Assembly (NCBI RefSeq): GCF_001730525.1
Contig: NZ_MDFN01000010.1
Coordinates: 78,357-142,356, forward strand
Direction of reading: 5' to 3'
Origin: Arcticibacter eurypsychrophilus
Lineage (GTDB): Bacteria; Bacteroidota; Bacteroidia; Sphingobacteriales; Sphingobacteriaceae
Length of the DNA stretch: 64,000 nucleotides
Shown: one piece after another, positions 17,359 through 26,719 of the stretch
How positions within the stretch are numbered: position 1 is the stretch's first letter
How the letters are laid out: each line of letters starts with the position of its first letter
Program-made: the position numbers and the translations under genes
The notes under the pieces: model-generated
Told to the model about the DNA's origin: nothing
The model's database searches: none
The model's input: the letters and a program-made list of their open reading frames with translations, nothing else

Positions 17359-18489
17359 CTACTTATACAAATTAAGCTTGCTGGCTTCTTTCTGAAAAAT
17401 AGTCTGCGGAAGATTATAATAGCTAATAAAATCGGGAGCTGATGCATGTCCTTTAAAGGGAACATAATATTCAGTTGTTTGATCACCCGGTTTGTATCCG
17501 GCATTTCTCCAGAAAAGTGTATACGCAAAATGATGCCCGGTGAATGCTTTAGCTACTGCTTCTGTGAACCATTTAGAATAGGGAATCTTTGAAAAGCCCA
17601 TTTCTGCAACAGCAGGGATTTTATTCTTCTCCTTTGCTACAGCTTCTATGATAGTCAGGTGACGGTCGAGATCATTGATGAAGGCAGTGTCGATTTCTGC
17701 TTTACCACCTTGATACGTATCAAAAGATACTACATCAATCAGATCATCCCCAGGGTACCGTTCAAGAAACTGTTCTGCGTTATTAAACTCTCCTCCGGTA
17801 TTGTATACGTACAGCAGGTTATGAACCTCTTTTACATCACGCAGATATTTTACGGTATACTGAAATAACGTTTTAAACTCGTCTACCGAAGAACTCTTTG
17901 CTCCCCACCAGAACCAGCCACCTGTTAACTCATGTAAGGGTCTGAATAATACTGGAATTAGCTCGCCTTTTGAACCTTTCAGACTCAAAAGAAAGTCTGC
18001 AATTTTATCCAGCTGCGCTTGATAAACGTCATGCTTTTCTGCACCTGGAAGAATAGCTGCAACTGATCCTGGAGTTGGATCCCATGCCGTTTTGCCTGTA
18101 TAGGGGTTAGTACCATGCCAGCTGATCGTAATTACACCACCCCGGCGATATCCATCCTCTATGTAATGCCTCATCTTATCAAATGGAACGCTGTCTAAAT
18201 TCATTTTGGCACCAAGCTCTATCCCGCCAAGTTCCCAACCATATAAGGCCGGATAATCACCTGTTACATCTTTGATATCACTCCTACCTGGTTCATATTT
18301 CCAGTTCACCCCATATGCCAGGGCATCCTGATGGCCAACCAGATACCCCTTTTTCATTACATTTTTTAGATTAGCATAAAGACTAACGGTCTCTTTAGTA
18401 GCTTTTAAATCGGTAGGTTTTGCCTGTTGAGCCTCACTATTAACGTAGCATAACAGGAACGAAAGAAAAAATAATACACTGCTTTTCAT
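17359..18489 (-). CDS. Secreted GH26 beta-mannanase-like hydrolase
   Basis: A 376-residue exported (signal peptide 1-20) GH26 enzyme. The acid/base Glu is E187 in FRPLHELTGGWFWWG and the nucleophile is E296 in AVAEMGFS; the WHGTNPY loop near residue 124 is also typical. GH26 members cut beta-1,4-mannan or, less often, beta-1,3-xylan; mannanase is the likelier activity. It stands apart from any SusC/SusD pair. Its upstream region of 870 bases is shared with the divergent nitrite reductase operon. Confidence 0.92.
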   Translation of the reverse strand: MKSSVLFFLSFLLCYVNSEAQQAKPTDLKATKETVSLYANLKNVMKKGYLVGHQDALAYGVNWKYEPGRSDIKDVTGDYPALYGWELGGIELGAKMNLDSVPFDKMRHYIEDGYRRGGVITISWHGTNPYTGKTAWDPTPGSVAAILPGAEKHDVYQAQLDKIADFLLSLKGSKGELIPVLFRPLHELTGGWFWWGAKSSSVDEFKTLFQYTVKYLRDVKEVHNLLYVYNTGGEFNNAEQFLERYPGDDLIDVVSFDTYQGGKAEIDTAFINDLDRHLTIIEAVAKEKNKIPAVAEMGFSKIPYSKWFTEAVAKAFTGHHFAYTLFWRNAGYKPGDQTTEYYVPFKGHASAPDFISYYNLPQTIFQKEASKLNLYK

Positions 18490-19362
18490 TATCTAAATGG
18501 ATCAAATGGTCTGAATAATATAAGATACAGGCATTGGCATTTCAATTTTTATACTTATAAATTGATTTAAGCCTACACTGGTCTATTGCTTAGTATTACA
18601 AACTTACAATTATGTACCTCATTAACATGATAGTTTTATATCCGATCATGCAACTATCTTAACCTAAATATGCATTGCCATTTAAAACGAGTTTAATTTA
18701 AACAAACTCGCAAAGTCTTGAGCTTGCTACACTTTATTAGTATACATCAGAATTGAACTAAACTAAATAAGGTATTATGATACTAGTTAGCTTACCTATA
18801 TGTACAAGCTTAAAAGAATTGAACTAAACGGATTAGAATACGATGATAACAACTAGCTTACCTACATGTACAAGCTTGAACGAATTAAGCTAAACGGATT
18901 AGAATACTTGAAGATTGAACTAAACTGGTGAATGTATTCAGTTCCGAAACATAACACTTGATCTGTTAATTTTATCTTTCCTATAAGAATGATTTACCTG
19001 ATTACAAAGCCAAGTGTTTGGAATTTCACCATATATCCCAATTCTCATAAACCTTTTTTCATTAAAACAAAGTATTCATAACACTAATCTATAATAAAGA
19101 CATAAATAAAAAGATTAAAAGCAATAACTATCAAATATTATTCATTTAAATATCGAAAAACTAATCTTTAAGCAGTATTAATTATATAAAATTGACTATA
19201 AATCATATTTTGTCTCATTAAATAAAATAATCACTAAATATTAGTCGAATTGTATCATATTTGATGTTTAAATTCATATAATTGCTAATAAATACTAAAA
19301 TAATATATCATAAATAGCATATTTGTACAATATTTAGTTTTAATGCTTTAAAAACAGAACAT
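18490..19362. other. Divergent intergenic region upstream of nirB
   Basis: No gene. It holds a hairpin CGAGTTT/AAACTCG (18688-18710), a 66-bp tandem repeat (18751-18910) and, close to nirB, very AT-rich DNA with TTGCTA and TAGCAT half-sites near 19280 and 19315 that resemble the dyad found before narK. Confidence 0.5.
18751..18910. repeat. 66-bp imperfect tandem repeat
   Basis: Unit 1 is 18751-18816, unit 2 is 18817-18882, and a partial third starts at 18883. All begin AATT(G/A)A(A/G)CTAAAC, and units 1 and 2 share TAGCTTACCTA(T/C)ATGTACA. Confidence 0.8.
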
Positions 19363-21867
19363 ATGACAACAACAAAGCCCGCTGTAGTTATTATTGGAAA
19401 TGGAATGGTGAGTTACAAGTTTTGTGAGAAGCTTATTGCTAAAACTTCCAATTTTGAAATTATTGTATTTGGAGAAGAGTCCCGCCCTGCTTATGACAGG
19501 GTTCATTTGAGTGAATATTTTAATGGAAAATCAGCCGAAGATCTTTCGATGTCACCATTAACCTGGTATGCAGAAAATGGCATACATCTTCATCTCAATG
19601 ATCCTGTAAAGGAAATCAACAGGGAAGAGAAAACCGTACATACATTAAAGGGGATCAATCAGCATTACGATTACCTCATACTAGCAACGGGCTCATCTGC
19701 TTTTGTTCCCGACATCCCGGGAATTGAAAAGCAAGGTGTATTTGTTTATAGAACCATTGAAGATCTCGACTTGATATTAGCTTATGCGGCAAATGCAAAG
19801 GAGGCTGCTGTAATAGGTGGTGGACTCTTAGGACTTGAAGCAGCCAAGGCACTAATCGATCTGGGAATAAAAGAACCTCATGTGATTGAGTTTGCGCCAC
19901 GTTTAATGCCCAGACAAATTGATCAGGCTGGAAGCAAAATGTTGCAAATGAAGTTGAATGAATTAGGGCTAAAGATTCATTTAAACAAAAGCACATCACG
20001 CATTGGTGGAGAGGATAAAATAGATGCATTACATTTTGCAGACGACACACAAATCCCCGTAGATATGCTGATAATCTCTGCAGGGATTCGTCCCAGAGAT
20101 GAACTAGCACAACTATCCGGATTAAAAATAGGTACACGAGGTGGCGTAGTCGTAAATGACTACATGCAAACCAGTGATGAAAGCATTTTTGCAATAGGAG
20201 AATGCGCCCTGCACGAAGGAATGATTTATGGTCTTGTTGCTCCAGGTTACGAAATGGCCGATGTTGCTGTTAATACGTTATGTAATAGCGAAAAAAGCTT
20301 CAGCGGTTACGACATGAGCACGAAACTAAAACTTATCGGTATCGATGTAGCCAGTTTCGGAGATCCTTTTATTGCTGAACCTGATTGCCGTTCAATCGTA
20401 ATGGACGATAGCCATAAAGGTGTTTATAAACGAATCAACATTAGCAATGACGGCAAGCATCTTCTGGGAGGGATCTTGGTTGGTGATGCTACGTCATACA
20501 ATATGCTGCTACAAACGGTTAAAAACCACATCATATTGCCACCTAACCCCGAAGATTTAATTTTAGGATCAAGAGGCGAATCAACAAATGAAGGCTCAGG
20601 TGCGATGTCACTTCCTGATGATGCTTTAATTTGTTCTTGCGAATCAGTCAGCAAGGGAGCTATTCTTCATGCGGTTAAGGAAGATCACATTACTACGCTG
20701 GATGGCATTAAGAAATGCACTAAAGCAGGAACATGCTGTGGCGGTTGCGTCCCTATGGTGAAAGATCTAATTGCCGGCTCCTTAAAAGAAAGCGGGATCT
20801 ATGTAAAAAATGTGATCTGTGAACATTTCAACTATTCCCGCCAGGAACTACTTGATGTCATCAAAATAAATAATGTAAAGATTTATGACGAGGCATTGGA
20901 TCATTTTGGAAAAGGTGATGGATGCGAAACGTGTAAACCTGTTGTAGCAAGCATTCTCTCCAGTTTATGGAATGATGTCATTGTAAAACAAGGCACTACT
21001 CAGGATAGCAATGACCGCTACCTGGCCAATATTCAAAAAGGAGGTACATATTCTGTGGTTCCCCGCATTCCGGGTGGCGAAATCACTCCTGATAAACTTA
21101 TTATATTAGGTCAGATTGCTAAAAAATACGCCCTATACACCAAGATCACAGGTGGACAACGTATTGATATGTTCGGCGCGCATGTAAATGACCTGCCTGA
21201 TATATGGGAAGAATTAATTGATGCTGGTTTTGAAAGCGGACATGCCTATGGGAAAGCATTACGTACTGTAAAAAGCTGCGTAGGAAGTACCTGGTGCCGT
21301 TTCGGTTTGCATGACAGTGTATCCTTTGCTATTGAAATAGAAGAACGTTACCGTGGAATCAGAGCTCCTCACAAAATAAAAGGAGGCGTTAGCGGATGTG
21401 TCAGAGAATGTGCAGAAGCACAGTCCAAGGACTTCGGCATCATTGCTACCGAAAAAGGATGGAATTTATATATCTGCGGAAATGGTGGTTCAAAGCCTCA
21501 GCATGCTCAGCTTTTAGCGAGTGATATTGATAAAGAAACCTGCATTAAATATATTGATCGCTTCCTGATGTTTTATATCAAAACAGCAGACCCGCTTACC
21601 CGTACTGCCACCTGGTTGAATAAGATGGAGGGTGGGCTACCTTATTTGAAAAATGTGATTCTGAATGACAGTATTGAAATATGCGGACAATTAGAATCAG
21701 AGATGCAAGGCCTGGTTGACAGTTTCCATTGCGAATGGAAGGAAGTAGTAAACAATCCAGAACTAAGAAAACGTTTCGTACACTTTGTCAATGCCCCTGA
21801 AAAGAAAGACCCAACAGTAGAATTTGACAGCTTCAGAACTCAGATAAAAGCTAAAGACTGGTTATAG
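19363..21867 (+). CDS. nirB: Assimilatory nitrite reductase, large subunit
   Basis: An 834-residue cytosolic NAD(P)H-nitrite reductase that reduces nitrite to ammonium. Domains in order: pyridine nucleotide-disulfide oxidoreductase with FAD (VVIIGNGMVSYK, residues 8-19) and NAD (AVIGGGLLGLEAA, about 148) sites; a BFD-type [2Fe-2S] domain near 423-475 (ICSCES, CCGGC); a second BFD-like segment around 490-545; and the siroheme/[4Fe-4S] reductase domain with the cluster ligands C639, C645, C679 and C683 in the C-x5-C...C-x3-C arrangement. All cofactor ligands are present and length is normal. It leads an operon with nirD, moaCB and moeA. Confidence 0.97.
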   Translation: MTTTKPAVVIIGNGMVSYKFCEKLIAKTSNFEIIVFGEESRPAYDRVHLSEYFNGKSAEDLSMSPLTWYAENGIHLHLNDPVKEINREEKTVHTLKGINQHYDYLILATGSSAFVPDIPGIEKQGVFVYRTIEDLDLILAYAANAKEAAVIGGGLLGLEAAKALIDLGIKEPHVIEFAPRLMPRQIDQAGSKMLQMKLNELGLKIHLNKSTSRIGGEDKIDALHFADDTQIPVDMLIISAGIRPRDELAQLSGLKIGTRGGVVVNDYMQTSDESIFAIGECALHEGMIYGLVAPGYEMADVAVNTLCNSEKSFSGYDMSTKLKLIGIDVASFGDPFIAEPDCRSIVMDDSHKGVYKRINISNDGKHLLGGILVGDATSYNMLLQTVKNHIILPPNPEDLILGSRGESTNEGSGAMSLPDDALICSCESVSKGAILHAVKEDHITTLDGIKKCTKAGTCCGGCVPMVKDLIAGSLKESGIYVKNVICEHFNYSRQELLDVIKINNVKIYDEALDHFGKGDGCETCKPVVASILSSLWNDVIVKQGTTQDSNDRYLANIQKGGTYSVVPRIPGGEITPDKLIILGQIAKKYALYTKITGGQRIDMFGAHVNDLPDIWEELIDAGFESGHAYGKALRTVKSCVGSTWCRFGLHDSVSFAIEIEERYRGIRAPHKIKGGVSGCVRECAEAQSKDFGIIATEKGWNLYICGNGGSKPQHAQLLASDIDKETCIKYIDRFLMFYIKTADPLTRTATWLNKMEGGLPYLKNVILNDSIEICGQLESEMQGLVDSFHCEWKEVVNNPELRKRFVHFVNAPEKKDPTVEFDSFRTQIKAKDWL

Positions 21868-21892
21868 ATCCACCCACATTAATTAAAAAGTC

Positions 21893-22267
21893 ATGATGAT
21901 AAATACGGATACAGAATTACAAGCTGAGGCTTCAATCCAATGGATTTTGGCCTGTAAAGAGGAAGATGTACCCGAAAATGGAGGTGCGTGCATAAATTAC
22001 AAGGGCGAACAAATTGCCATCTTTAATTTTACACGCCGCAAGGAATGGTACGCCACACAGAATCTTTGTCCCCATAAACAGCAAATGGCCTTGGCAAGGG
22101 GCATGATTGGTAGTGCGGGAGAAAGCTGTGAGCCGAAAGTTGCCTGTCCATTTCATAAAAAGACATTCTCACTTTTGAGCGGAGAATGCACTTCAGGAGA
22201 AGATTATACGATAAAAACATATCCGGTAAAACTTTCCGCGGGTCAAGTGTTTATTGGGATACAATAA
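21893..22267 (+). CDS. nirD: Nitrite reductase small subunit, Rieske type
   Basis: A 124-residue Rieske-fold subunit that pairs with NirB. Unlike the E. coli NirD, which lacks cluster ligands, this one keeps a full set: C59-x-H61 (LCPHK) and C85-x2-H88 (CPFHKKTF), so it probably carries a [2Fe-2S] cluster. It starts 25 bases after nirB. Confidence 0.93.
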   Translation: MMINTDTELQAEASIQWILACKEEDVPENGGACINYKGEQIAIFNFTRRKEWYATQNLCPHKQQMALARGMIGSAGESCEPKVACPFHKKTFSLLSGECTSGEDYTIKTYPVKLSAGQVFIGIQ

Positions 22268-22296
22268 CCCTGATAAATTTTACCAATATTTGTTCC

Positions 22297-23247
22297 ATGC
22301 GCGATATAACCGGCAAGCAGATTACATTAAGAACAGCAAGGGCTGTAGCTGTTATTTTCTGTTCAGCTGAAACCACCGAACTTATTAAAAATAATCAGTT
22401 GCCCAAAGGCAATTTGTTTGACGTTGCCCGCGCTGCCGGTTTCATTGGAGCAAAACTTACACCACAACTTCTGCCCCACTGCCATCCTGTTTCCATTGAT
22501 GGCATGGATATTTCATTTAGCTTTTTATCCGAAAAAGAACATCAGGAATATTTTGAGCCTGCAACATTGCAACAGCAAGGAATTGTCATTTTAGGTGAGG
22601 CAAAATCTATTGGCCGTACGGGCATAGAAATGGAGATGCTTACCGCAGTTTCTGTTGCTGCACTTGAAATTTACGACATGTTAAAACCGGTAGATACTGC
22701 CCTGGAAATAGGTCACATCAAACTTCTGAAAAAACGTGGGGGTAAAAGCGACCGGAAGCTTTTTTTTAAAACTTCTTCCACCTGCGCTATTCTGGTTTGT
22801 TCAGACTCTACAGCAGCAGGTAAACGGGAAGATAAAAGTGGTAAGTTAATTCAAAAAAAACTCGAACTAATCAACGCACAAGTTGTAGATTATAAAATAG
22901 TTGCTGATAATAAGGATGAGATCCAGAAGCAAATAAAAGAATGGGTGACCGATGATGTGCACTTTATATTCACTACCGGAGGAACAGGATTAGGTCCCCG
23001 TGATCATACTGTTGAAGCTGTAAAAGAAATTTTAGAACGCGATGCCGATGGAATAACAGAAGCGATGCGTACCTACGGACAAATGCGCACCCCCTTAGCT
23101 ATGCTGAGCCGAGCAGTAGCCGGTTCAATTGCTCAAACTTTAATTATCACCCTTCCGGGAAGCAGTAATGGAGCTTCGGAATCGTTAGAAGCCATTTTAC
23201 CTGCTGTATTTCATGCCCGTAAGATGATGAAAGGCGGAGGACACTAG
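22297..23247 (+). CDS. moaCB: Bifunctional MoaC-MogA/MoaB molybdenum cofactor protein
   Basis: A 316-residue fusion. Residues 1-145 are MoaC (cyclic pyranopterin monophosphate synthase), with LPHCHP at 59-64 and GIEMEMLTAVS near 109-119; residues 155-316 are the MogA/MoaB molybdopterin adenylyltransferase domain, with TTGGTGLGPRDHT. Both steps belong to molybdenum cofactor assembly in the cytosol. An in-frame extension runs upstream into nirD to 22186, but the ATG at 22297 is preferred because MoaC homology begins right after it (MRDITGKQIT). Such fusions are known in Bacteroidota. Confidence 0.94.
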   Translation: MRDITGKQITLRTARAVAVIFCSAETTELIKNNQLPKGNLFDVARAAGFIGAKLTPQLLPHCHPVSIDGMDISFSFLSEKEHQEYFEPATLQQQGIVILGEAKSIGRTGIEMEMLTAVSVAALEIYDMLKPVDTALEIGHIKLLKKRGGKSDRKLFFKTSSTCAILVCSDSTAAGKREDKSGKLIQKKLELINAQVVDYKIVADNKDEIQKQIKEWVTDDVHFIFTTGGTGLGPRDHTVEAVKEILERDADGITEAMRTYGQMRTPLAMLSRAVAGSIAQTLIITLPGSSNGASESLEAILPAVFHARKMMKGGGH

Positions 23248-23250
23248 ATT

Positions 23251-24447
23251 ATGAAAAACTTTCAGGAAGCCTTAGCCTCTATTAATTCCCTTGCAAAACC
23301 TTTTGATAAAGAATTCTGTCCACTTGAAGATGCAGATGGAAGGATCTTAGCGGACGACTGTTTTGCCGACCGCAACTACCCTCCCTTTAACAGGGCAGCC
23401 ATGGATGGATTTGCAATCATGCACAGCGACTGGGAAAACGGGTTAAGAGAATATAAAATCATAGAAGTAATCTATGCAGGTCAGGCATCGGAACAACCCT
23501 TACACTCCGGTTATTGCTACAAAATCATGACTGGTGCAGCTACACCTCCTTTAGCCACCGTAGTTATCAGGCGGGAAGATTCCATAGAGCAGGATAACGT
23601 AGTAATACTGAACGGTGAATCTCTAAAACCCTATCAGAATATAGCAAAGGAAGGAGAAGATGCAAAAGCTGGGATCCTGATCCTTGAAGCACCCTTACGC
23701 TGCGACCCTCAAATTATTAGCCTGCTCACTTCCATAGGAAAAACAAAGGTGTCTGTTTATAAACTACCAACAGTTGCTGTAATTACCACAGGAAATGAAG
23801 TAGTTAAGCCAGATGAACCGATCGCCGCATTTCAAATACGAAACAGCAATCAATACCTGCTCCGCTCCCTGCTGAGGAAATGGAATATTAACAAACCAGT
23901 TTGTATCCATGTTAAGGATAATAAAGACGCTTTAAGAGAGACCCTTCAGCAAGCTATCTTATCCGATGTCACGATCATCAACGGAGGCGTTTCAGCTGGA
24001 GATGCAGATTACGTTCCACAGATCTTACATGAACTGGGGGTGAAAGAGATCTTTCATCAAGTGGCCATGCGGCCGGGTAAGCCTATATGGACCGGACAAT
24101 CTCCATCAGGGGGTATGGTCTTTGCTCTTCCAGGAAACCCACTTTCCTGTCTTTGTACCTTCACTCTTTTTGTTGAATCCTACCTCTATAAAAGCTTTGG
24201 GTTTAAAGAAAGAATACCCTACAAACTCCCTCTCCTTGAAAACAGAAGTAAAAAGAACAAGCTAACTGAGTTTTTCCCAGTACGAATAACTACTGAACAA
24301 TTTGGACTTCATCTTGCAAAATACAATGGCTCTGGAGATATCACTGCTGGATTACATGCAAACGGACTAGCAGTACACCTTGCTGAAAAAGAACACATAC
24401 TAATGGGAGAGGTTATCGAATTTTATCCTTTCAATAACTATTTATAA
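23251..24447 (+). CDS. moeA: Molybdopterin molybdenumtransferase MoeA
   Basis: A 398-residue enzyme that inserts molybdate into adenylylated molybdopterin. Family marks are FNRAAMDGFAI near residue 48, MTGAATPP near 93, VITTGNEV near 176, the INGGVSAGDADYV motif near 244 and ALPGNPLSCL near 290. Full length. It begins 3 bases after moaCB, so translation is probably coupled. Confidence 0.96.
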   Translation: MKNFQEALASINSLAKPFDKEFCPLEDADGRILADDCFADRNYPPFNRAAMDGFAIMHSDWENGLREYKIIEVIYAGQASEQPLHSGYCYKIMTGAATPPLATVVIRREDSIEQDNVVILNGESLKPYQNIAKEGEDAKAGILILEAPLRCDPQIISLLTSIGKTKVSVYKLPTVAVITTGNEVVKPDEPIAAFQIRNSNQYLLRSLLRKWNINKPVCIHVKDNKDALRETLQQAILSDVTIINGGVSAGDADYVPQILHELGVKEIFHQVAMRPGKPIWTGQSPSGGMVFALPGNPLSCLCTFTLFVESYLYKSFGFKERIPYKLPLLENRSKKNKLTEFFPVRITTEQFGLHLAKYNGSGDITAGLHANGLAVHLAEKEHILMGEVIEFYPFNNYL

Positions 24448-24486
24448 AGCCCTTTCACTGTAATGTTAATAAAAAGGATAAATCTT

Positions 24487-24553
24487 AACCTCTCCTATGT
24501 TAATAACTTGATAGGTTTCAGGGATTGTAGATTTGTTATACCTGAATAGTTAC
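24487..24553 (-). mobile_element. Solo end fragment of an IS66-like element
   Basis: On the minus strand this starts GTAACTATTCAGG, identical to the 13-bp end at 51122-51134. The segment matches 52345-52411 over its whole length (55 of 69 bases by hand count when two flanking bases are included). IS66-family elements characteristically begin with GTAA. No transposase is left here. Confidence 0.55.
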
Positions 24554-25220
24554 AAAGGATAATTGAATCATTTTAAATACCCAGAAATAAATGGATCCCC
24601 AAACACCCTTCAGCCTATATTTAAATTGATCAACTGATCATTTTAAATATCCAGAAATAAATGAATTTCAAAACATGTCCCTCTCTATAATTAAACTAAG
24701 CATAGTGTCAGAATAACTTACACCGCTTGTTTTAGACCGTTGGAAAGACAAATGCAGGTGTTGCTGAGAAGTAACATAATTACTCAGGCTATTTATAACT
24801 ATTATGCGATCCTTCTGTATGTTGCAAATTGCAAATCTCTTGTAACGAGATTTGCAAAATAACTCACAATCAATAATCTATTACTTCTTACCTGTTTTCA
24901 TATACCCCCAAACCACCCAATCAGTTCTATTATATTACACACCACCATGATCTAACTTCTTCAACCTTAACCACACCTTATCTTACTAAACATTTTAATC
25001 CTTTGCCTAAACCTGAAGGCAAAAAATCAAATAAGGGCTAATAATTAAGAAAATCTATATTCACATAGTCTAATAATCAGATATTTTGAATTATAATTCA
25101 ATTAAAACAAACAAAATTCAACTAAATCAAATAAAAATATAAATATAACTTCTTATTAAATCAATAAAATCAATTAAAATTAAAACATAAGGCTATTAAC
25201 ATCATATAAATTATATTTTA

Positions 25221-25236
25221 TTGCTATTTATAGCAA
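25221..25236. promoter_or_regulatory. Palindrome upstream of narK
   Basis: TTGCTATTTATAGCAA has 7-bp perfect arms and lies about 150 bases before the narK start. Related half-sites (TAGCATTAC, AAGCAATA) follow near 25275. Possible operator for the nitrate genes; no regulator gene is visible nearby. Confidence 0.4.
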
Positions 25237-25387
25237 ATTATTACTTTTATACCATCATTTATCTTATATTTATAGCATTACAAAGCAATATCATTAAGAT
25301 TTAGATACAATTACGTACTCATAAATAATATTAACAAAAAAAAGCGTAACAAATCCAACTATATAGTTCAAGAAAATTTAAATCAAC

Positions 25388-26698
25388 ATGATAACTAAAA
25401 ACTTCAAACCCTTAAACAAACTAAATGTCTTTTCCGCCAAGGGCATTCAAATGCGAACGTTCCACATTACATGGATCACTTTCTTTTTCTGCTTCTTTGG
25501 ATGGTTTGGAGTAGCCCCACTGATGCCATTAATTCGCGAACAGCTTCACTTAAGCAAAGATCAGATTGGAAACATCATCATTGCATCCGTTTCAGCCACA
25601 ATTATAGCCCGTTTAATTATTGGCAAACTTTGCGACACATTGGGTCCCCGCTTATCTTACACCATTCTTCTTGTAATTGGAGCTATTCCAGTGATGTGTA
25701 TTGGCCTCAGTAACAGCTACGAAAGCTTCTTATTATTCCGTTTTGTTATCGGTATTATTGGAGCATCATTTGTTATCACCCAATTTCATACTTCCATGAT
25801 GTTTGCCCCCTCTGTAGTAGGTACTGCCAATGCAGTTACCGGTGGCTGGGGAAACCTTGGTGGAGGAGTTACCAACTTAGTCATGCCTTTAATTGCTGCC
25901 GGATTTGCAGGACTAGGCTTGGTAAGTCATGCTGACTCATGGCGCTTAGCTATGGTTGTTCCCGGAGTGATCCTCTTAGTTATGGCTGTCATTTATTATA
26001 AATACACGAAGGATACACCACAAGGAAACTTTAGTGAGCTAGATAAAACTGCCAAAAAAGAAAAGAAAGGCACCTTTTTACTGGCCATGAAAGACTACCG
26101 TACCTGGATCCTGGCTCTGGCATATGGCGCTTGTTTCGGTATAGAGATTACGGTAGACAATGTAGCAGCAACGTTTTTTATGGATCGGTTTGGTACTACC
26201 ATGATTGTTGCAGGTGCATTAGCCAGCATATTTGGTGGCATGAACATTTTTGCAAGAGCATTAGGAGGATATGTGAGCGATAAAGTGGGACGGTCTTACG
26301 GATTAAAGGGAAAAGGACTTTTACTAGGTTGTATGCTTATCCTTGAAGGGATTGGCATCACGCTCTTTGCACAATCTCAAAGTTTAGGAATAGCAATCGC
26401 CTGTATGTTACTCTTCGCCTTATTCTTAAAAATGGCTAATGGAAGCACCTATGGCATTGTCCCTTTTATCAATAAAGATGCCATCGGATCTGTCAGCGGA
26501 ATTGTAGGCGCAGGTGGAAATCTTGGCGCTATGCTGGTAGGATTTCTATTCAAATCGGCCAGTCTGACCTATGCGGATGCCTTTCACTATATCGGCATTG
26601 GCGTGTTAGTTATAGGAATAATCGTATTTATTACAAAGTTTCACAGAAGACATACATCCGACACAAATGTCTTGCATCCGGCACTTCAAGAGGTCTGA
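25388..26698 (+). CDS. narK: NarK/NasA-type nitrate/nitrite MFS transporter
   Basis: A 436-residue, 12-helix MFS protein. Both nitrate signatures are readable: NAVTGGWGNLGGG (about 148-160) and GIVGAGGNLGAMLVG (about 372-386). MFS motif A appears between helices 2 and 3 as GKLCDTLGPR. In this context it imports nitrate for assimilation and perhaps releases excess nitrite. It starts the second transcription unit of the cluster and ends 21 bases before the nitrate reductase gene. Confidence 0.95.
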   Translation: MITKNFKPLNKLNVFSAKGIQMRTFHITWITFFFCFFGWFGVAPLMPLIREQLHLSKDQIGNIIIASVSATIIARLIIGKLCDTLGPRLSYTILLVIGAIPVMCIGLSNSYESFLLFRFVIGIIGASFVITQFHTSMMFAPSVVGTANAVTGGWGNLGGGVTNLVMPLIAAGFAGLGLVSHADSWRLAMVVPGVILLVMAVIYYKYTKDTPQGNFSELDKTAKKEKKGTFLLAMKDYRTWILALAYGACFGIEITVDNVAATFFMDRFGTTMIVAGALASIFGGMNIFARALGGYVSDKVGRSYGLKGKGLLLGCMLILEGIGITLFAQSQSLGIAIACMLLFALFLKMANGSTYGIVPFINKDAIGSVSGIVGAGGNLGAMLVGFLFKSASLTYADAFHYIGIGVLVIGIIVFITKFHRRHTSDTNVLHPALQEV

Positions 26699-26719
26699 TT
26701 TAAACGAATTAGAAGCTAA

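Larger units (their letters stand above)
24448..25387. other. 940-base gap inside the nitrate cluster
   Basis: No ORF is credible. It contains a fragment of an IS66-like element end (24487-24553), a 29-bp direct repeat (24567-24595 and 24637-24665), a 9-bp-arm hairpin GCAAATCTC/GAGATTTGC (24831-24855), and a very AT-rich promoter-like stretch with a palindrome before narK. Confidence 0.55.
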
